DNA from: Streptomyces virginiae | GTDB taxonomy: Bacteria; Actinomycetota; Actinomycetes; Streptomycetales; Streptomycetaceae | NCBI RefSeq assembly: GCF_000720455.1 | Contig: NZ_JOAK01000020.1 | Location: 1 to 64,000 of the forward strand | Direction: 5' to 3' | Length of the DNA: 64,000 bases | Shown: one piece after another, positions 1 to 8,494 of the stretch | How the letters are laid out: each line of letters begins with the position of its first letter | Position numbering within the stretch: the first letter of the stretch is position 1 | The notes under the pieces: model-generated | Database searches by the model: none | What the model saw: the letters and a program-made list of their open reading frames with translations, nothing else | Told to the model about the DNA's origin: nothing | Program-made: the position numbers and the translations under genes

Positions 1-221
1 GGGGGTGGGGGTGGGCTGCATGGCGTGTTACCTCCCGGGGGCGCAGAACGGAAGGCCCGCCCGGGCGGCGACGCCGTGACGGTGCGTCGGGCGGGGGCGG
101 GAGATCACACGCAGCATTCCCGGCGAACGAGTCTTCGATAGACGCCGGCGGAAAACATTTTCCGTTCCGGTCGTGCGCCAGACGCGTACCGGCCATGTTG
201 CCGCGCGCTCCACCATCAGGG

Positions 222-272
222 TGACGAAAAGGAGGGGCCGGACCCGCCGACACGGCGGGGCCGGCCCCTCCT
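222..272 (-). terminator. Intrinsic terminator of the CsbD gene
   Basis: A 20-bp inverted repeat with one mismatch (arms 230-249 and 253-272, three-base loop) lies 30 bp past the CsbD stop codon. Read on the minus strand it is followed by a TTTTC tract, as in a rho-independent terminator. The opposite direction has no T-tract, so it should act mainly on minus-strand transcripts. Confidence 0.8.
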
Positions 273-300
273 GTTCGTCTGGCGCGGGGAGGCGCGCCGG

Positions 301-480
301 TCAGGACTTGCGCATGCCCTTCTTGGCCTTGCTCGCAGCATCCGAGGCCATTTCCTCGGCCTTGCCGGACATCTGCTCGGCGCTGCCCTCCGCCTGCATG
401 CGCTTGTCGTCCATGGCGTCGCCGGCGGTCTCCTTGAGCTTGCCCTTGACCTGCTTGGCCTTGCCCTTTGCCTTGCTCAT
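301..480 (-). CDS. CsbD-family stress protein
   Basis: A 59-residue hydrophilic, lysine- and alanine-rich protein beginning MSKAKGKAKQVKGKLKETAG, the hallmark opening of the CsbD family (small general-stress proteins of unknown biochemical role, sigma-B dependent in Bacillus). The reading frame is open further upstream, but the ATG at 480 is preceded by an AAGGAG ribosome-binding site at proper spacing and matches the usual family length. The gene is monocistronic and followed by a strong terminator. I saw no clear sigma-B-type promoter by eye. Family assignment is firm; function is not known. Confidence 0.9.
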   Translation of the reverse strand: MSKAKGKAKQVKGKLKETAGDAMDDKRMQAEGSAEQMSGKAEEMASDAASKAKKGMRKS

Positions 481-602
481 GACGAGGTACTCCTTGAGTG
501 ACTCGAGTGAGGGGGAATGCACTGCCCACCATGCGTCCGCCGGGAGCGACCCGCAACGCGCAGTGGACCGTCCGGCGCGCCCCATGCCGCACCGGAGAAG
601 GT

Positions 603-782
603 CTAGTCGGGCGGCTCGGCAACCGGCGGCCGCTTGACCGGTGACGGTTCGGCGGGGGCGGGGCGGGGTTCACCCGGCCGGGGCCCGCGCTGTGCCTGCG
701 CGAGGTCGCGCGGGGTGGGGTGCGGCGGCCTCGGCTTCGGCCTGGAGCTGTCGGGCTTCGGTTCGGACGTGTCCCGGTCCAT
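603..782 (-). CDS. Small proline-rich hydrophilic protein, hypothetical
   Basis: An open frame of 59 residues starting MDRDTSEPKPDSSRPKPR, extremely rich in proline, arginine and acidic residues, with no membrane segment, cysteine or recognisable domain. A GAGGTGA ribosome-binding site sits about seven bases before the ATG, which is the main reason to accept it over the overlapping open frames on the plus strand. It lies 122 bp upstream of the CsbD gene in the same orientation and could be cotranscribed. The composition suggests an intrinsically disordered protein. It could also be a spurious high-GC frame. Confidence 0.4.
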   Translation of the reverse strand: MDRDTSEPKPDSSRPKPRPPHPTPRDLAQAQRGPRPGEPRPAPAEPSPVKRPPVAEPPD

Positions 783-989
783 GCGGCTCACCTCGGGTTT
801 CTCGGCTCGCGAGGGGTGGTGGTGCGCCGTACGCGCGCTTCTGCGTCTGCCCGGCCGTACGCGTTCCAACCCATCGCGCCGGATCGGGTCGGGGGACAGA
901 TAAGGACCGCATTCGGGGGCAGACGGCGTCTGAAGCGCCACGGCGGATCCCACCGTTTCCGCCGACGTTCCAACGCGAATGAGGTACTC

Positions 990-1145
990 ATGATTGCCGT
1001 CGGGTTGATCCTCCTGCTGATCGGACTTCTGACCGGGATCTCCATCCTGTGGACCCTCGGGGTCATCCTGCTCGTGGTGGGTGCGGCGCTGTGGATCATG
1101 GGATCGGTCGGACACGCCGTCGGTGGCCGACGCCATTACTGGTAG
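990..1145 (+). CDS. Small membrane protein (DUF6131-like)
   Basis: A 51-residue protein made almost entirely of two hydrophobic stretches (MIAVGLILLLIGLLTGISIL, then a Leu/Val/Ala/Gly segment), ending in a basic tail GGRRHYW. This resembles the short two-helix proteins annotated as DUF6131 in streptomycetes. The start ATG at 990 has GAGG a few bases upstream, whereas the longer in-frame extension has no coding character. It would be an inner-membrane protein with both ends on the same side. Function unknown. A perfect hairpin follows 20 bp after the stop. Confidence 0.75.
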   Translation: MIAVGLILLLIGLLTGISILWTLGVILLVVGAALWIMGSVGHAVGGRRHYW

Positions 1146-1165
1146 ACCCGGACGTGGCCGAATCG

Positions 1166-1197
1166 GGCCTGCCCGGTCGATCACGACCGGGCAGGCC
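1166..1197. terminator. Hairpin between convergent small genes
   Basis: A perfect 14-bp inverted repeat (1166-1179 and 1184-1197, four-base loop) lies between the 3' ends of two convergent small membrane-protein genes. No T-tract follows on either side, so it is probably a bidirectional GC-rich terminator of the kind common in actinomycetes. Confidence 0.6.
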
Positions 1198-1238
1198 TCG
1201 GCACGTAGGCCGCCGCGCGACGTCGGCCGCCCCGAGCG

Positions 1239-1367
1239 TCAACGGCCGTCCCTGGCCAGGTTGTAGAACAGGATCAGGATCGCCGCCGCCATCACCGCCA
1301 GGTGAACCCACACGGGGGCGTCCACGACACTCGCACTCGCGCTCACGCTCGTACCCGCGGTCGTCAT
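1239..1367 (-). CDS. Single-pass small membrane protein, hypothetical
   Basis: A 42-residue peptide with a Thr/Ser/Ala-rich head and one hydrophobic helix (VWVHLAVMAAAILILFYNLA), ending in the charged tail RDGR. The ATG at 1367 is preceded by GGAGGG at good spacing; longer in-frame starts have no ribosome-binding site. It is divergent from the histidine kinase gene, separated by about 180 bp. No family is recognised. Length, topology and ribosome-binding site make it a plausible real small protein, but similarity searches would be needed to confirm conservation. Confidence 0.6.
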   Translation of the reverse strand: MTTAGTSVSASASVVDAPVWVHLAVMAAAILILFYNLARDGR

Positions 1368-1537
1368 CGCAGGGCCCTCCCTTCCCCGAGGGCGCCGATC
1401 TTGCGTAACCGTGTCTGCTGTTTCTCCGTGGTCGTCATGTACCGCACCTGCCCGCGCTCTGCCCGACAACGCGCTGCGGGGCCCGATTTCGGGCCGCCCG
1501 CCCCGCCCCCACCCCTGCGCACCGCCCGGCAGGACCG

Positions 1538-1543
1538 TAGGCT
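1538..1543 (+). promoter_or_regulatory. -10 element, leaderless start of the histidine kinase
   Basis: TAGGCT fits the actinomycete TANNNT -10 pattern and sits exactly six bases before the ATG at 1550. No ribosome-binding site precedes that ATG. The arrangement implies a leaderless transcript starting at the A of the ATG. This is inference from spacing only. Confidence 0.35.
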
Positions 1544-1549
1544 GCGCCG

Positions 1550-2833
1550 ATGCACGCTGGATTCGGGTCACGCGAAGCACGCGCCGACGGCCACCGGTCC
1601 TGGTCCCGGTACCGGTCGCTGGCCGTCGACTCGGGGCTCGCGCTGGGCTACGTCGGCGCGGGGCTGCTGCTGGGCCGGGAACGGCCACCGGCCGGATGGC
1701 AGCCCCTGGACGAGCTGGGCGCGGTCCTGACCGTTCTGGTGGGCCTGGCCCTGCTGGCCCGCCGGATCGCGCCCGTCGCGGTGTTCGCCACCAGCAACGC
1801 GCTGTGGATCGTGTTCATCACCTGCGGGTACTGGCCCGTCGTCAATTCGATGCCCCCGCTCCTGGGCCTGTACACCGTGGCGGCGACCCGCAGCCTGCGT
1901 ACGTCCGTCGGGTGCGCGGCAGTCGTGACCGGGACCTGGGTGTACGCCGGCCTGGGCAACGCGGAGAACAGCTCCATGCCCACCGTCCTCGCCCAGGCGG
2001 TCCTGTTCCCGGCCGTGGTGTTCGTCGTCGGCCGAGGCTCCGGCAGACTCGCCGAACGCAACCGGCAGTTCGCCGAGCTGACCTTTCAACTGCGCGGACA
2101 GCAGGAGGAGAACGCCCGCCGGGCCCTCACCGAAGAGCGGGTCCGCATAGCGCGCGAACTGCACGACGTGGTCGCGCACCACATGTCCGTGATCTCGCTC
2201 CAGGCGGGCATGGCGTCGTACGTGTTCCCCACCGACCCGGCGGCCAGCCGGCGGGCCCTCGACACCATCGCCGACACCAGTCGGGAAGCGCTGGAGGAGA
2301 TGCGCCGCATGCTCGACCTGCTGCGCGTCGGCCGGGAAGACCGACCCGACGGACGCGCGGACCCGGACCCGGACCCGGACTCGGATCCGGACGACGCCTA
2401 CGCTCCCGCCCCCGGGCTGGAACGGCTGGACCGGCTCCTCGACCGCGTCCGGGGCGCGGGGGTCCACGTCACCATGGAGGTCGTCGGTTCTCCCACGCGG
2501 CTCCCGCAGGGCATGGCCCTGTGCGTCTACCGGGTGATCCAGGAGGCGCTGACCAACGTGCTCAAGCACGCGGGGCCGACCAGCGCGGCCGTCGTCCTGC
2601 GCTACGAAAGCCGCGCCGTCGTCGTGACCGTCACCGACGAGGGCAGCGGTGCGTTCCGGACGAACTCCGTGATCGCACCCGGGCACGGCGTGATCGGGAT
2701 GAGGGAGCGGGCGAAGATCTACGGCGGATCCGTCACCGCCGGCCCCCGCACCCTCGGCGGTTTCGAGGTACGACTCGTGCTTCCGGCCCCCACCTCCGGT
2801 GCCCAGGGTTCCGGGGACGCCCGCTCGCGGTGA
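1550..2833 (+). CDS. Two-component sensor histidine kinase (HisKA_3 type)
   Basis: A 427-residue NarL/DesK-type sensor kinase. The first ~160 residues hold several hydrophobic segments (a multi-pass membrane sensor without a large extracytoplasmic domain). A coiled-coil linker leads to the dimerisation/phosphoacceptor box ERVRIARELHDVVAHHMSVI near residue 205. An Asp-rich linker of (DP)n repeats around residues 265-280 is followed by a GHKL ATPase domain with N-box QEALTNVLKHA, G1 VTDEGSG and G2 GHGVIGMRERA. It should autophosphorylate on histidine and pass the phosphate to a LuxR-type response regulator. None is adjacent, so it is an orphan kinase or its partner lies elsewhere. The stimulus is unknown. 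Confidence 0.9.
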   Translation: MHAGFGSREARADGHRSWSRYRSLAVDSGLALGYVGAGLLLGRERPPAGWQPLDELGAVLTVLVGLALLARRIAPVAVFATSNALWIVFITCGYWPVVNSMPPLLGLYTVAATRSLRTSVGCAAVVTGTWVYAGLGNAENSSMPTVLAQAVLFPAVVFVVGRGSGRLAERNRQFAELTFQLRGQQEENARRALTEERVRIARELHDVVAHHMSVISLQAGMASYVFPTDPAASRRALDTIADTSREALEEMRRMLDLLRVGREDRPDGRADPDPDPDSDPDDAYAPAPGLERLDRLLDRVRGAGVHVTMEVVGSPTRLPQGMALCVYRVIQEALTNVLKHAGPTSAAVVLRYESRAVVVTVTDEGSGAFRTNSVIAPGHGVIGMRERAKIYGGSVTAGPRTLGGFEVRLVLPAPTSGAQGSGDARSR

Positions 2834-2863
2834 GTTGCCGACCCGCGCGCCGCCGTCCGACCC

Positions 2864-4303
2864 TCAGGGCCGACGCCCCTTCTCCCCGCTCCGCCCCGCG
2901 AGGTCGTCCGCCCGCATCGACAGCGACGGGACCCGGCCCAGTCTCACGAGCCGGTGGCGTACCGCCAGAACGGCCACCGCCGCCGCGGCGATGACCACTC
3001 CGCCCAGGCGCAGGATCGCGTCGTAGGCCTCCTCCGGCGGCCGCTGCGGGGTCATGGCCGAGATCGCCGCCGCCGTCCCCGCCAGGGCGATCGCCCCCAG
3101 CGTGACCAGGAACGTCAGCAGGACGCCCGACGCCTCGCCCGCCCTGGCGGGCGCGACGACCTGTTGCGTCGCCACGCTCGAGAAGGTCCAGCCCAGCCCC
3201 AGTCCCAGGCCGCACCACGCGAACACCGGCACGTACAGCCACCAGGCGCTGACCCCGGCCAGCGCGAACATCCCCGTCCCCGCGACCGCCCCGGCCAGCG
3301 CCATCACCGCGGTCGCCCGCATGTGCCGGGCCAGCCGCGCCCCCAGCGGCCCGCTGAGCGCCACCAGCAGGGCCGGGGCCAGGAACACCGTGCCCGCCAG
3401 GAGCGGCGAGAGCCCGCGCACGTCCTGGAGGTAGAGCGTGGCGAGGAAGACGGTGACTCCGTAGCCCATGTTCGTGAGCGAGCCCATCCCGGTCACCAGC
3501 ACGTAGGGGACGTTGCGGAACAGCCGCAGATCGACCAGCGGGTGCCGGGCACGCCGCTCCCGTACGAGGAACAGCCCGCCGGCCGCCACCGCCACGGCGA
3601 AGGAGCCGAGGGTACGGGCGCTGTGCCAGCCCCAGGCGTCGCCGCGTTCCACGGCCAGTGTCAGGGCCGCCAGCGAGCACACGATCAGGGCGCAGCCGAG
3701 GAGGTCGAGCTCGCGCGGCGCCGACGTGTCGCGCGAGTCCGGTACGTACACCTGGGCGATCAGCAGCGAGAGCAGGGTCAGCGGCACCATCAGCCAGAAG
3801 ATCCATCGCCAGCCGGGCCCTTCGGTGAACCCGCCGCCCACGAAGGGTCCGAGCGCGGTCCCGATGTTGGCGACGCCGAACACGGCGCCCAGGGCCCTGG
3901 CGCGCGTCTGCTCGGGGAACGTGTTGGTGATCACGGACACGGACACCGGGAAGACGAACGCCGCGCCCACCCCCTGCGCGACCCGGGCCGCGACCAGCGG
4001 TCCGAGGCCGGGAGCCAGCGCGCAGCCCACGGAGCCGGCCGCGAACAGGGCCGTTCCCGCCAGCAGCGTGCCCCGACGGCCGAAGACGTCCCCCACGCGG
4101 CCGCCGACGATGAAGAAGCAGCCGATGGCGAGCATGTACGCGGACAGGGTCCACTGGGCGGCCGAGACCGTGACGCCGAGCTCCGCCGAGATGCCGGGGA
4201 TGGCGAGGTTGAGCGCGAAGAAGTCGAGCTGGATGCAGAACAGCGCGAGGGCGACCGCGACGAAGGCCCCCTTCCGCCGCGCCGGCGAAGACTCAGCGCG
4301 CAT
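2864..4303 (-). CDS. MFS drug-efflux transporter (DHA2-like)
   Basis: A 479-residue polytopic membrane protein. It begins with a short basic tail and QLDFFALNLAIPGISAELGV, the helix-1 motif of drug:H+ antiporters. Next come motif A-like GGRVGDVFGRRGTLLAGT, motif B-like RVAQGVGAAF and motif C-like GPFVGGGFTEGPGWRWIFWL. About 14 hydrophobic helices can be counted, as in the DHA2 branch. The ATG at 4303 is chosen because GAGAGGAA precedes it; the frame is open to 4825 but that extension is not protein-like. It is convergent with the histidine kinase gene. Substrate unknown; a multidrug or antibiotic exporter is the usual role. Confidence 0.88.
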   Translation of the reverse strand: MRAESSPARRKGAFVAVALALFCIQLDFFALNLAIPGISAELGVTVSAAQWTLSAYMLAIGCFFIVGGRVGDVFGRRGTLLAGTALFAAGSVGCALAPGLGPLVAARVAQGVGAAFVFPVSVSVITNTFPEQTRARALGAVFGVANIGTALGPFVGGGFTEGPGWRWIFWLMVPLTLLSLLIAQVYVPDSRDTSAPRELDLLGCALIVCSLAALTLAVERGDAWGWHSARTLGSFAVAVAAGGLFLVRERRARHPLVDLRLFRNVPYVLVTGMGSLTNMGYGVTVFLATLYLQDVRGLSPLLAGTVFLAPALLVALSGPLGARLARHMRATAVMALAGAVAGTGMFALAGVSAWWLYVPVFAWCGLGLGLGWTFSSVATQQVVAPARAGEASGVLLTFLVTLGAIALAGTAAAISAMTPQRPPEEAYDAILRLGGVVIAAAAVAVLAVRHRLVRLGRVPSLSMRADDLAGRSGEKGRRP

Positions 4304-4703
4304 GGGGGAGTTCCTCTCGGCCGACGCGGAGGCGCACGCGAACGCACCGGCACGCCGGGCGCCCGCCCGCACCTCCTCCCCCCATTGTGGAGCGCCCCGC
4401 GCAGGTCCGCAGTCCGGATCCGCCGCGGACGGGGTGGTTCCCGTCTTCCCGGAGCCCGGCGGGCCGCCTGCGCTCGGAGCGTTTCGGCGCGCATCGATGC
4501 CCCCGCTCCCGGCACGGTCGTCACGGCGGTCCTGGAGGACCAGAGCGACGGCCCGGCCCGGCGACTTCGCGACCGCCTCTCGGAGCGAGGCTAAAGATTC
4601 GCTCAAACGTCGCCCCGACTCACCTGCAATCGTGCGCAGTTGATGCCAAGATCGGGCCTTCGTGTCCGGAACGCACCACCGTAGGGGAGAGGACGTACAT
4701 CGC
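4304..4703. other. Intergenic promoter region, no gene seen
   Basis: Four hundred bases separate the divergent MFS and DUF1772 genes. Open frames on both strands are low-complexity high-GC shadows without ribosome-binding sites. The stretch should carry both promoters, but I could not place convincing -35/-10 elements. Confidence 0.5.
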
Positions 4704-5288
4704 ATGTCTGCCGGTCCGTCGCCGTTCGTGCCGCCCGCACAGCCCAGCCCGCCCGGCCCAGCTGCAACGCCCGCACCGTCCGCGTCGGGCACGCGCCTGG
4801 CCGGTGCCGTGCTGATCGTCTCCACGGTCCTGGTGGGCCTGATGGCGGGGCTGTTCTTCGCGTTCGACGTCTCGGTGATGCCGGGGCTCGCGGCGGGGGA
4901 CGAGCAGACCTATGTCACCGCGATGCGCGCCTTCAACAAGGCCATCGACGGGAACCCGCTCTTCGGGACGGTGTTCCTGCTGGCACTGGTGGGGGCCGTG
5001 CTGTCGGCCGTCCTGGAGTTCCGCGGCGGGAGGCGGGCGGTCGCCCTGTGGGTGGGCGCGGCCGCTGTGGCCTACCTCGTCGTCCTGCTGATCACCTTCA
5101 CCGTGAACATCCCGCTCAACAACGAGCTCGCGGACGCGGGCGACGTCACCGGGATGAAGGACTTCGAGATCGTCGAGCGGTTCCGGACGACCTGGGTGAC
5201 CACGAACATCATCCGCACGCTGCTGTGCACGACGGCTCTGGCCGGCCTCGCCCGCGCCCTGCTCCTCCACGGCCGCACCACCCGCTGA
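4704..5288 (+). CDS. DUF1772 membrane protein (anthrone-oxygenase-like)
   Basis: A 194-residue protein with a proline-rich cytoplasmic head followed by four hydrophobic helices. The motifs FDVSVMPGL, AFNKAIDGNPLF and TVNIPLNNEL are typical of DUF1772, a family that includes fungal anthrone-oxygenase-like proteins as well as many uncharacterised bacterial membrane proteins. The ATG at 4704 has GGAGAGGA upstream; an upstream in-frame ATG at 4662 lacks one. A second DUF1772 gene lies immediately downstream in the opposite direction and shares the SVMPGL and NIPLNN motifs. Enzymatic activity is not established. Confidence 0.8.
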   Translation: MSAGPSPFVPPAQPSPPGPAATPAPSASGTRLAGAVLIVSTVLVGLMAGLFFAFDVSVMPGLAAGDEQTYVTAMRAFNKAIDGNPLFGTVFLLALVGAVLSAVLEFRGGRRAVALWVGAAAVAYLVVLLITFTVNIPLNNELADAGDVTGMKDFEIVERFRTTWVTTNIIRTLLCTTALAGLARALLLHGRTTR

Positions 5289-5344
5289 CCACCGGCCGGT
5301 CCCGTCGGCCGAGCCCGGCCCGGCCCCGTGGGCCCGCCGCCCCG

Positions 5345-5833
5345 TCAGTGCAGGACCAGCGCCCAGGCGAGGAGGCCGAGGGAGACCGTGCACAGCACGG
5401 CCCGCCACACGTTGGCGCGTACCCACGGAGCCTCGAAGGCCCCGCGGACCGCCGCCGGGTCGGCGATGCGCTCGACGGGGCCGGCCTGTTCCAGCGCGTT
5501 GTTGAGCGGGATGTTGATCCGGGCCGTCACGCCCATCGCCGCGAGGTAGGCGACGAGCGCGCCGATCAGCGGCACCAGCGGGTCCCGGCCGCCGCTGCCG
5601 GTGGCGTGGAGGACCACCGCGGCCGCGCTGAAGACGAGCGCGCCGATGTAACCCAGCAGGAACCAGCCGTTGAGGATGGCCACGTTGATCCGCTGCATGG
5701 TCTCGATGGCGGTACGGTCGGCGGCGACCCGCAGCCCGGGCATCACGGACACGGAGAATCCGTAGAAGAGACCGCTCATCCAGCCGATGGTGATCGTCGC
5801 GGCGATCATCGTCGCCAACCGTGCCGTTTCCAC
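5345..5833 (-). CDS. DUF1772 membrane protein, paralogue of the preceding gene
   Basis: A 162-residue four-helix membrane protein with FYGFSVSVMPGLRVAADR, INVAILNGWFLL and RINIPLNNALEQ, the same landmarks as the convergent neighbour but without its proline-rich head. The likely start is GTG at 5833, preceded by GGGGGGA; an internal ATG at residue 9 is possible. The 3' ends of the two paralogues are only 56 bp apart, suggesting an inverted duplication that has since diverged. Role unknown; the family is sometimes placed near redox enzymes. Confidence 0.8.
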   Translation of the reverse strand: METARLATMIAATITIGWMSGLFYGFSVSVMPGLRVAADRTAIETMQRINVAILNGWFLLGYIGALVFSAAAVVLHATGSGGRDPLVPLIGALVAYLAAMGVTARINIPLNNALEQAGPVERIADPAAVRGAFEAPWVRANVWRAVLCTVSLGLLAWALVLH

Positions 5834-6006
5834 GTGGTCCCCCCGGATCGAGAATCAGGTCGAGAGCTGGTCTTCGAACGGTCAAGTCCCGCCGATCATA
5901 GGGTGCGGCGGCCCGGTTCGGGCCCGCGTAGGCTGGCCGAACCCCGCACGTCGCCCGACAGCACCTCACACCACCCTCCCACCCCCGCCGAACGGAGCCG
6001 CCCGCC

Positions 6007-7371
6007 ATGCTGACCGCCCTCACCGGTGTCCACGGGGACCGCGCGGACGCCGTCACCGTCGCCGGCCGCACCGCCTCCTACGAGGAACTCCTCGGGGCCG
6101 CCCGCCAGGTGGCCGCCGATCTCGCCGAATCGGGGATCCCGGCGTTCGCGGTGACCGCGACGGCGTCTCTGGAGACGGTGGCCGCCGTGGTCGGGGCCCT
6201 GCTCGCCGGCGTACCGTGCGTTCCGCTGCCGCCGGATGCGGGTCCGGCCGAGCGCGGACACATCCTGCGCGACTCCGGCGCCCGCCCCCTCGACGTCGAC
6301 TTCGCCCGCCGCTCGGACAAGGTCCCCGCCCCCGCCGACGTACGCACCCCCGAGGATCCCGCGCTGATCCTCTACACCTCCGGCACCACGGGCGCCCCCA
6401 AGGGCGTGGTCCTCAGCAGCGCCGCGATCACCGCCGACCTGGACGCGCTCGCCGAGGCATGGCAGTGGAACGCCGGGGACACCCTGGTGCACGGACTGCC
6501 GCTGTTCCACGTCCACGGACTCGTCCTCGGCGTCCTCGGTGCCCTGCGCACCGGCAGCCGCCTCGTGCACACCGGCCGGCCGACGCCCGAGGCGTACGCG
6601 GCCGCGGGCGGGAGCCTGTACTTCGGCGTGCCGACGGTGTGGTCGCGCATCGCCCGCGATCCGCGCGCCGCGGCCGCCCTGTCGGGGGCCCGGCTCCTGG
6701 TGTCGGGCAGTGCGGCGCTTCCGGCGCCGGTCTTCCGGGACATCGAGCGTGCGAGTGGACACCGCATCGTGGAGCGGTACGGGATGACGGAGACGCTGAT
6801 CACCGTGAGCGGCCGCGCGGGCGGGGACCTCCACCCGGGTACGGTCGGCACCCCGCTGCCGGGCATCGCCACCCGGGTCGCGGCCGAGGACGGCGCGGAG
6901 ATCGGCGAACTCCAGCTGACCGGACCCACCCTGTTCTCCGGCTACCTGGGCCGACCGGAGGCGACGGCAGCCGCGTACACCGAGGACGGCTGGTTCCGTA
7001 CGGGCGACATCGCGGCCGTCGACGAGAAGGACGGCGTGCACCGGATCGTGGGCCGCGCCTCCACCGACATGATCAAGTCGGGCGGGTACCGGATCGGGGC
7101 GGGCGAGATCGAGAACGCCCTGCTGGACCACCCCCGGGTGCGCGAGGCCGCCGTGGTCGGTGTCCCCGATGCGGATCTCGGCCAGCGGATCGTCGCGTTC
7201 GTCGTCGCGGAGGGAGTCACCGGAGCCGAGCTCACCGACTTCGTCGCCGCCCACCTGTCGGTGCACAAGCGCCCCCGCGAGGTCCGCTTCGTGGAGGCGA
7301 TCCCGCGCAACGCCATGGGCAAGCCGCAAAAGCGCCTCCTCCTCGACGGCGCCGCCCCCGACCACGCCTGA
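6007..7371 (+). CDS. matB: Malonyl/methylmalonyl-CoA synthetase MatB
   Basis: A 454-residue ANL-superfamily ligase. Core motifs are YTSGTTGAPKGVV near residue 122, GLPLFHVHG, ERYGMTETL, TGDIA, and the C-terminal SGGYRIGAGEIENALLDHP with the catalytic lysine in PRNAMGKPQKR. The hinge and C-terminal wording closely follow the MatB enzyme of Streptomyces coelicolor as I remember it. The expected reaction is ATP-dependent conversion of malonate (or methylmalonate) to the CoA thioester, supplying polyketide extender units or salvaging free acid. No polyketide synthase is in the window. The ATG at 6007 has a weak upstream purine run; length fits the family. Confidence 0.85.
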   Translation: MLTALTGVHGDRADAVTVAGRTASYEELLGAARQVAADLAESGIPAFAVTATASLETVAAVVGALLAGVPCVPLPPDAGPAERGHILRDSGARPLDVDFARRSDKVPAPADVRTPEDPALILYTSGTTGAPKGVVLSSAAITADLDALAEAWQWNAGDTLVHGLPLFHVHGLVLGVLGALRTGSRLVHTGRPTPEAYAAAGGSLYFGVPTVWSRIARDPRAAAALSGARLLVSGSAALPAPVFRDIERASGHRIVERYGMTETLITVSGRAGGDLHPGTVGTPLPGIATRVAAEDGAEIGELQLTGPTLFSGYLGRPEATAAAYTEDGWFRTGDIAAVDEKDGVHRIVGRASTDMIKSGGYRIGAGEIENALLDHPRVREAAVVGVPDADLGQRIVAFVVAEGVTGAELTDFVAAHLSVHKRPREVRFVEAIPRNAMGKPQKRLLLDGAAPDHA

Positions 7372-7402
7372 CCCGTTCCAAGACGCGTACGCGGCCCGGG
7401 CG

Positions 7403-7455
7403 GTGTCGGCGGATCAGGGCGCGGCGGGCGGCCGACGCTGCTTTGCGGACACTCC
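7403..7455. repeat. Copy A of an intergenic repeat with GTGTC/GACAC ends
   Basis: Between the convergent matB and DJ-1-like genes lies a 53-bp element bounded by GTGTC (7403-7407) and GACAC (7448-7452). It shares GATCAGG, GCGGCGGG and GGACACTCCC, in the same order, with a second element at 19626-19685. It may be a mobile-derived or terminator-like intergenic repeat. Confidence 0.5.
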
Positions 7456-8196
7456 CTAGCGGGACCACACGGTGCCCCGGGCCTCGTACTCCAGCATGCC
7501 CTCGATGCCGGTCGCCGCGTCGGCGCCCAGCTCGCGGCGCACGAGCCACAGGGCCAGCTCCAGGCCGGAGGTGATGCCTCCGGCGGTCACGAGGTCACCG
7601 TCGTCCACCACGCGCGCGTCCTTCAGCACCCCGCCCTCCCGCTCCAGGTCCGGGCGCGCCCTGTGGTGGGTGGTGCACGGCCGGCCGCGGGTCAGTCCCG
7701 CGGCCGACAGCAGCATCACGCCCGTGCACAGGGCGGCGACGGTGAGGCCCGGGCGGGGCGCCGCCCACAGGGCGCGCGGAAGGGTGCCCCGCCGGATCTC
7801 CGCCCACACGCCGGGGTCCTCGCGGCGGCCGTAGCCGCCGCCCGGTACGACGACGACGTCGGCCTCCTGCGGCGCCCAGCCGTGCTCGACGCCGACCCGC
7901 GTCCCGTACGACGCCCGCACGAAGCCGGGGCGGGAGGTGGTGACGTACCGGACCTCGACCGTCCGGTCCGTGAAGAAGCGGGACGCCGAGAAGACCTCGT
8001 ACGGGGCGGCGAAGTCCAGCTCCTCCACCCCGTCGAACAGCACGACGTGCACCCTGAAGGGCCTGCCGGTCCCGGCGGGGCCGCCCTCCGCCGCGTGCGC
8101 GGCCGGTCCGGCGCCGAGCCCGGCCACACCCGCGACCGCGCCGGTGGCACCGATGACGGTCGAGGCCCGCAGCAGGTCCCGTCGGTTCAGGCTCAT
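7456..8196 (-). CDS. Tat-exported DJ-1/PfpI (class I GATase-like) protein
   Basis: A 246-residue protein. The N-terminus MSLNRRDLLRAS plus a hydrophobic Ala/Gly stretch and AAHA cleavage site is a twin-arginine signal peptide. The mature part has the DJ-1/PfpI fold markers VVLFDGVEELDFAAPYEVFS, DVVVVPGGGYG and the nucleophile-elbow VAALCTGVMLLSAAGL. Relatives include isonitrile hydratases and the sensor half of GlxA-type regulators. No AraC domain is present, so it is not a regulator itself. GAGGAGAG precedes the ATG at 8196. It is divergent from the PPOX gene. Export of this fold is uncommon; the substrate is unknown. Confidence 0.85.
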   Translation of the reverse strand: MSLNRRDLLRASTVIGATGAVAGVAGLGAGPAAHAAEGGPAGTGRPFRVHVVLFDGVEELDFAAPYEVFSASRFFTDRTVEVRYVTTSRPGFVRASYGTRVGVEHGWAPQEADVVVVPGGGYGRREDPGVWAEIRRGTLPRALWAAPRPGLTVAALCTGVMLLSAAGLTRGRPCTTHHRARPDLEREGGVLKDARVVDDGDLVTAGGITSGLELALWLVRRELGADAATGIEGMLEYEARGTVWSR

Positions 8197-8494
8197 TCGG
8201 CTCTCCTCGGTGTCGTCCGGACGGCGGACCGGCTGCCGCGCGCCTCCTGGAGAAGTGGTCGACGGGACCGGGGCGCGAGTTCCCCGCGGACCGTGTGGTC
8301 CGCCCCACAGCCCCCGGCGGCGGCCCGGACCCGGACCCGGGCGGGGACACCGGCAGCGCGACCGGCCGGGTGACCCCGGCCCGGTCGACGGCCGCGTACG
8401 GCGCTGGCGCGCACGGGCGCGGGGGAGGATGCACGGGCTCGTTCCCCCTCGGCAGCGGGCCGACCGCGAACGGGCGAGAGGAAGAAGGTCCACG

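Noticed and set aside
1..229. Short open frames at the left edge of the window
   Set aside because: They are Arg/Pro-rich, lack ribosome-binding sites and do not resemble proteins; I see nothing definable here.
7456..8196. GlxA-type transcriptional regulator
   Set aside because: The protein has only the DJ-1/PfpI domain behind a Tat signal; no helix-turn-helix is present.
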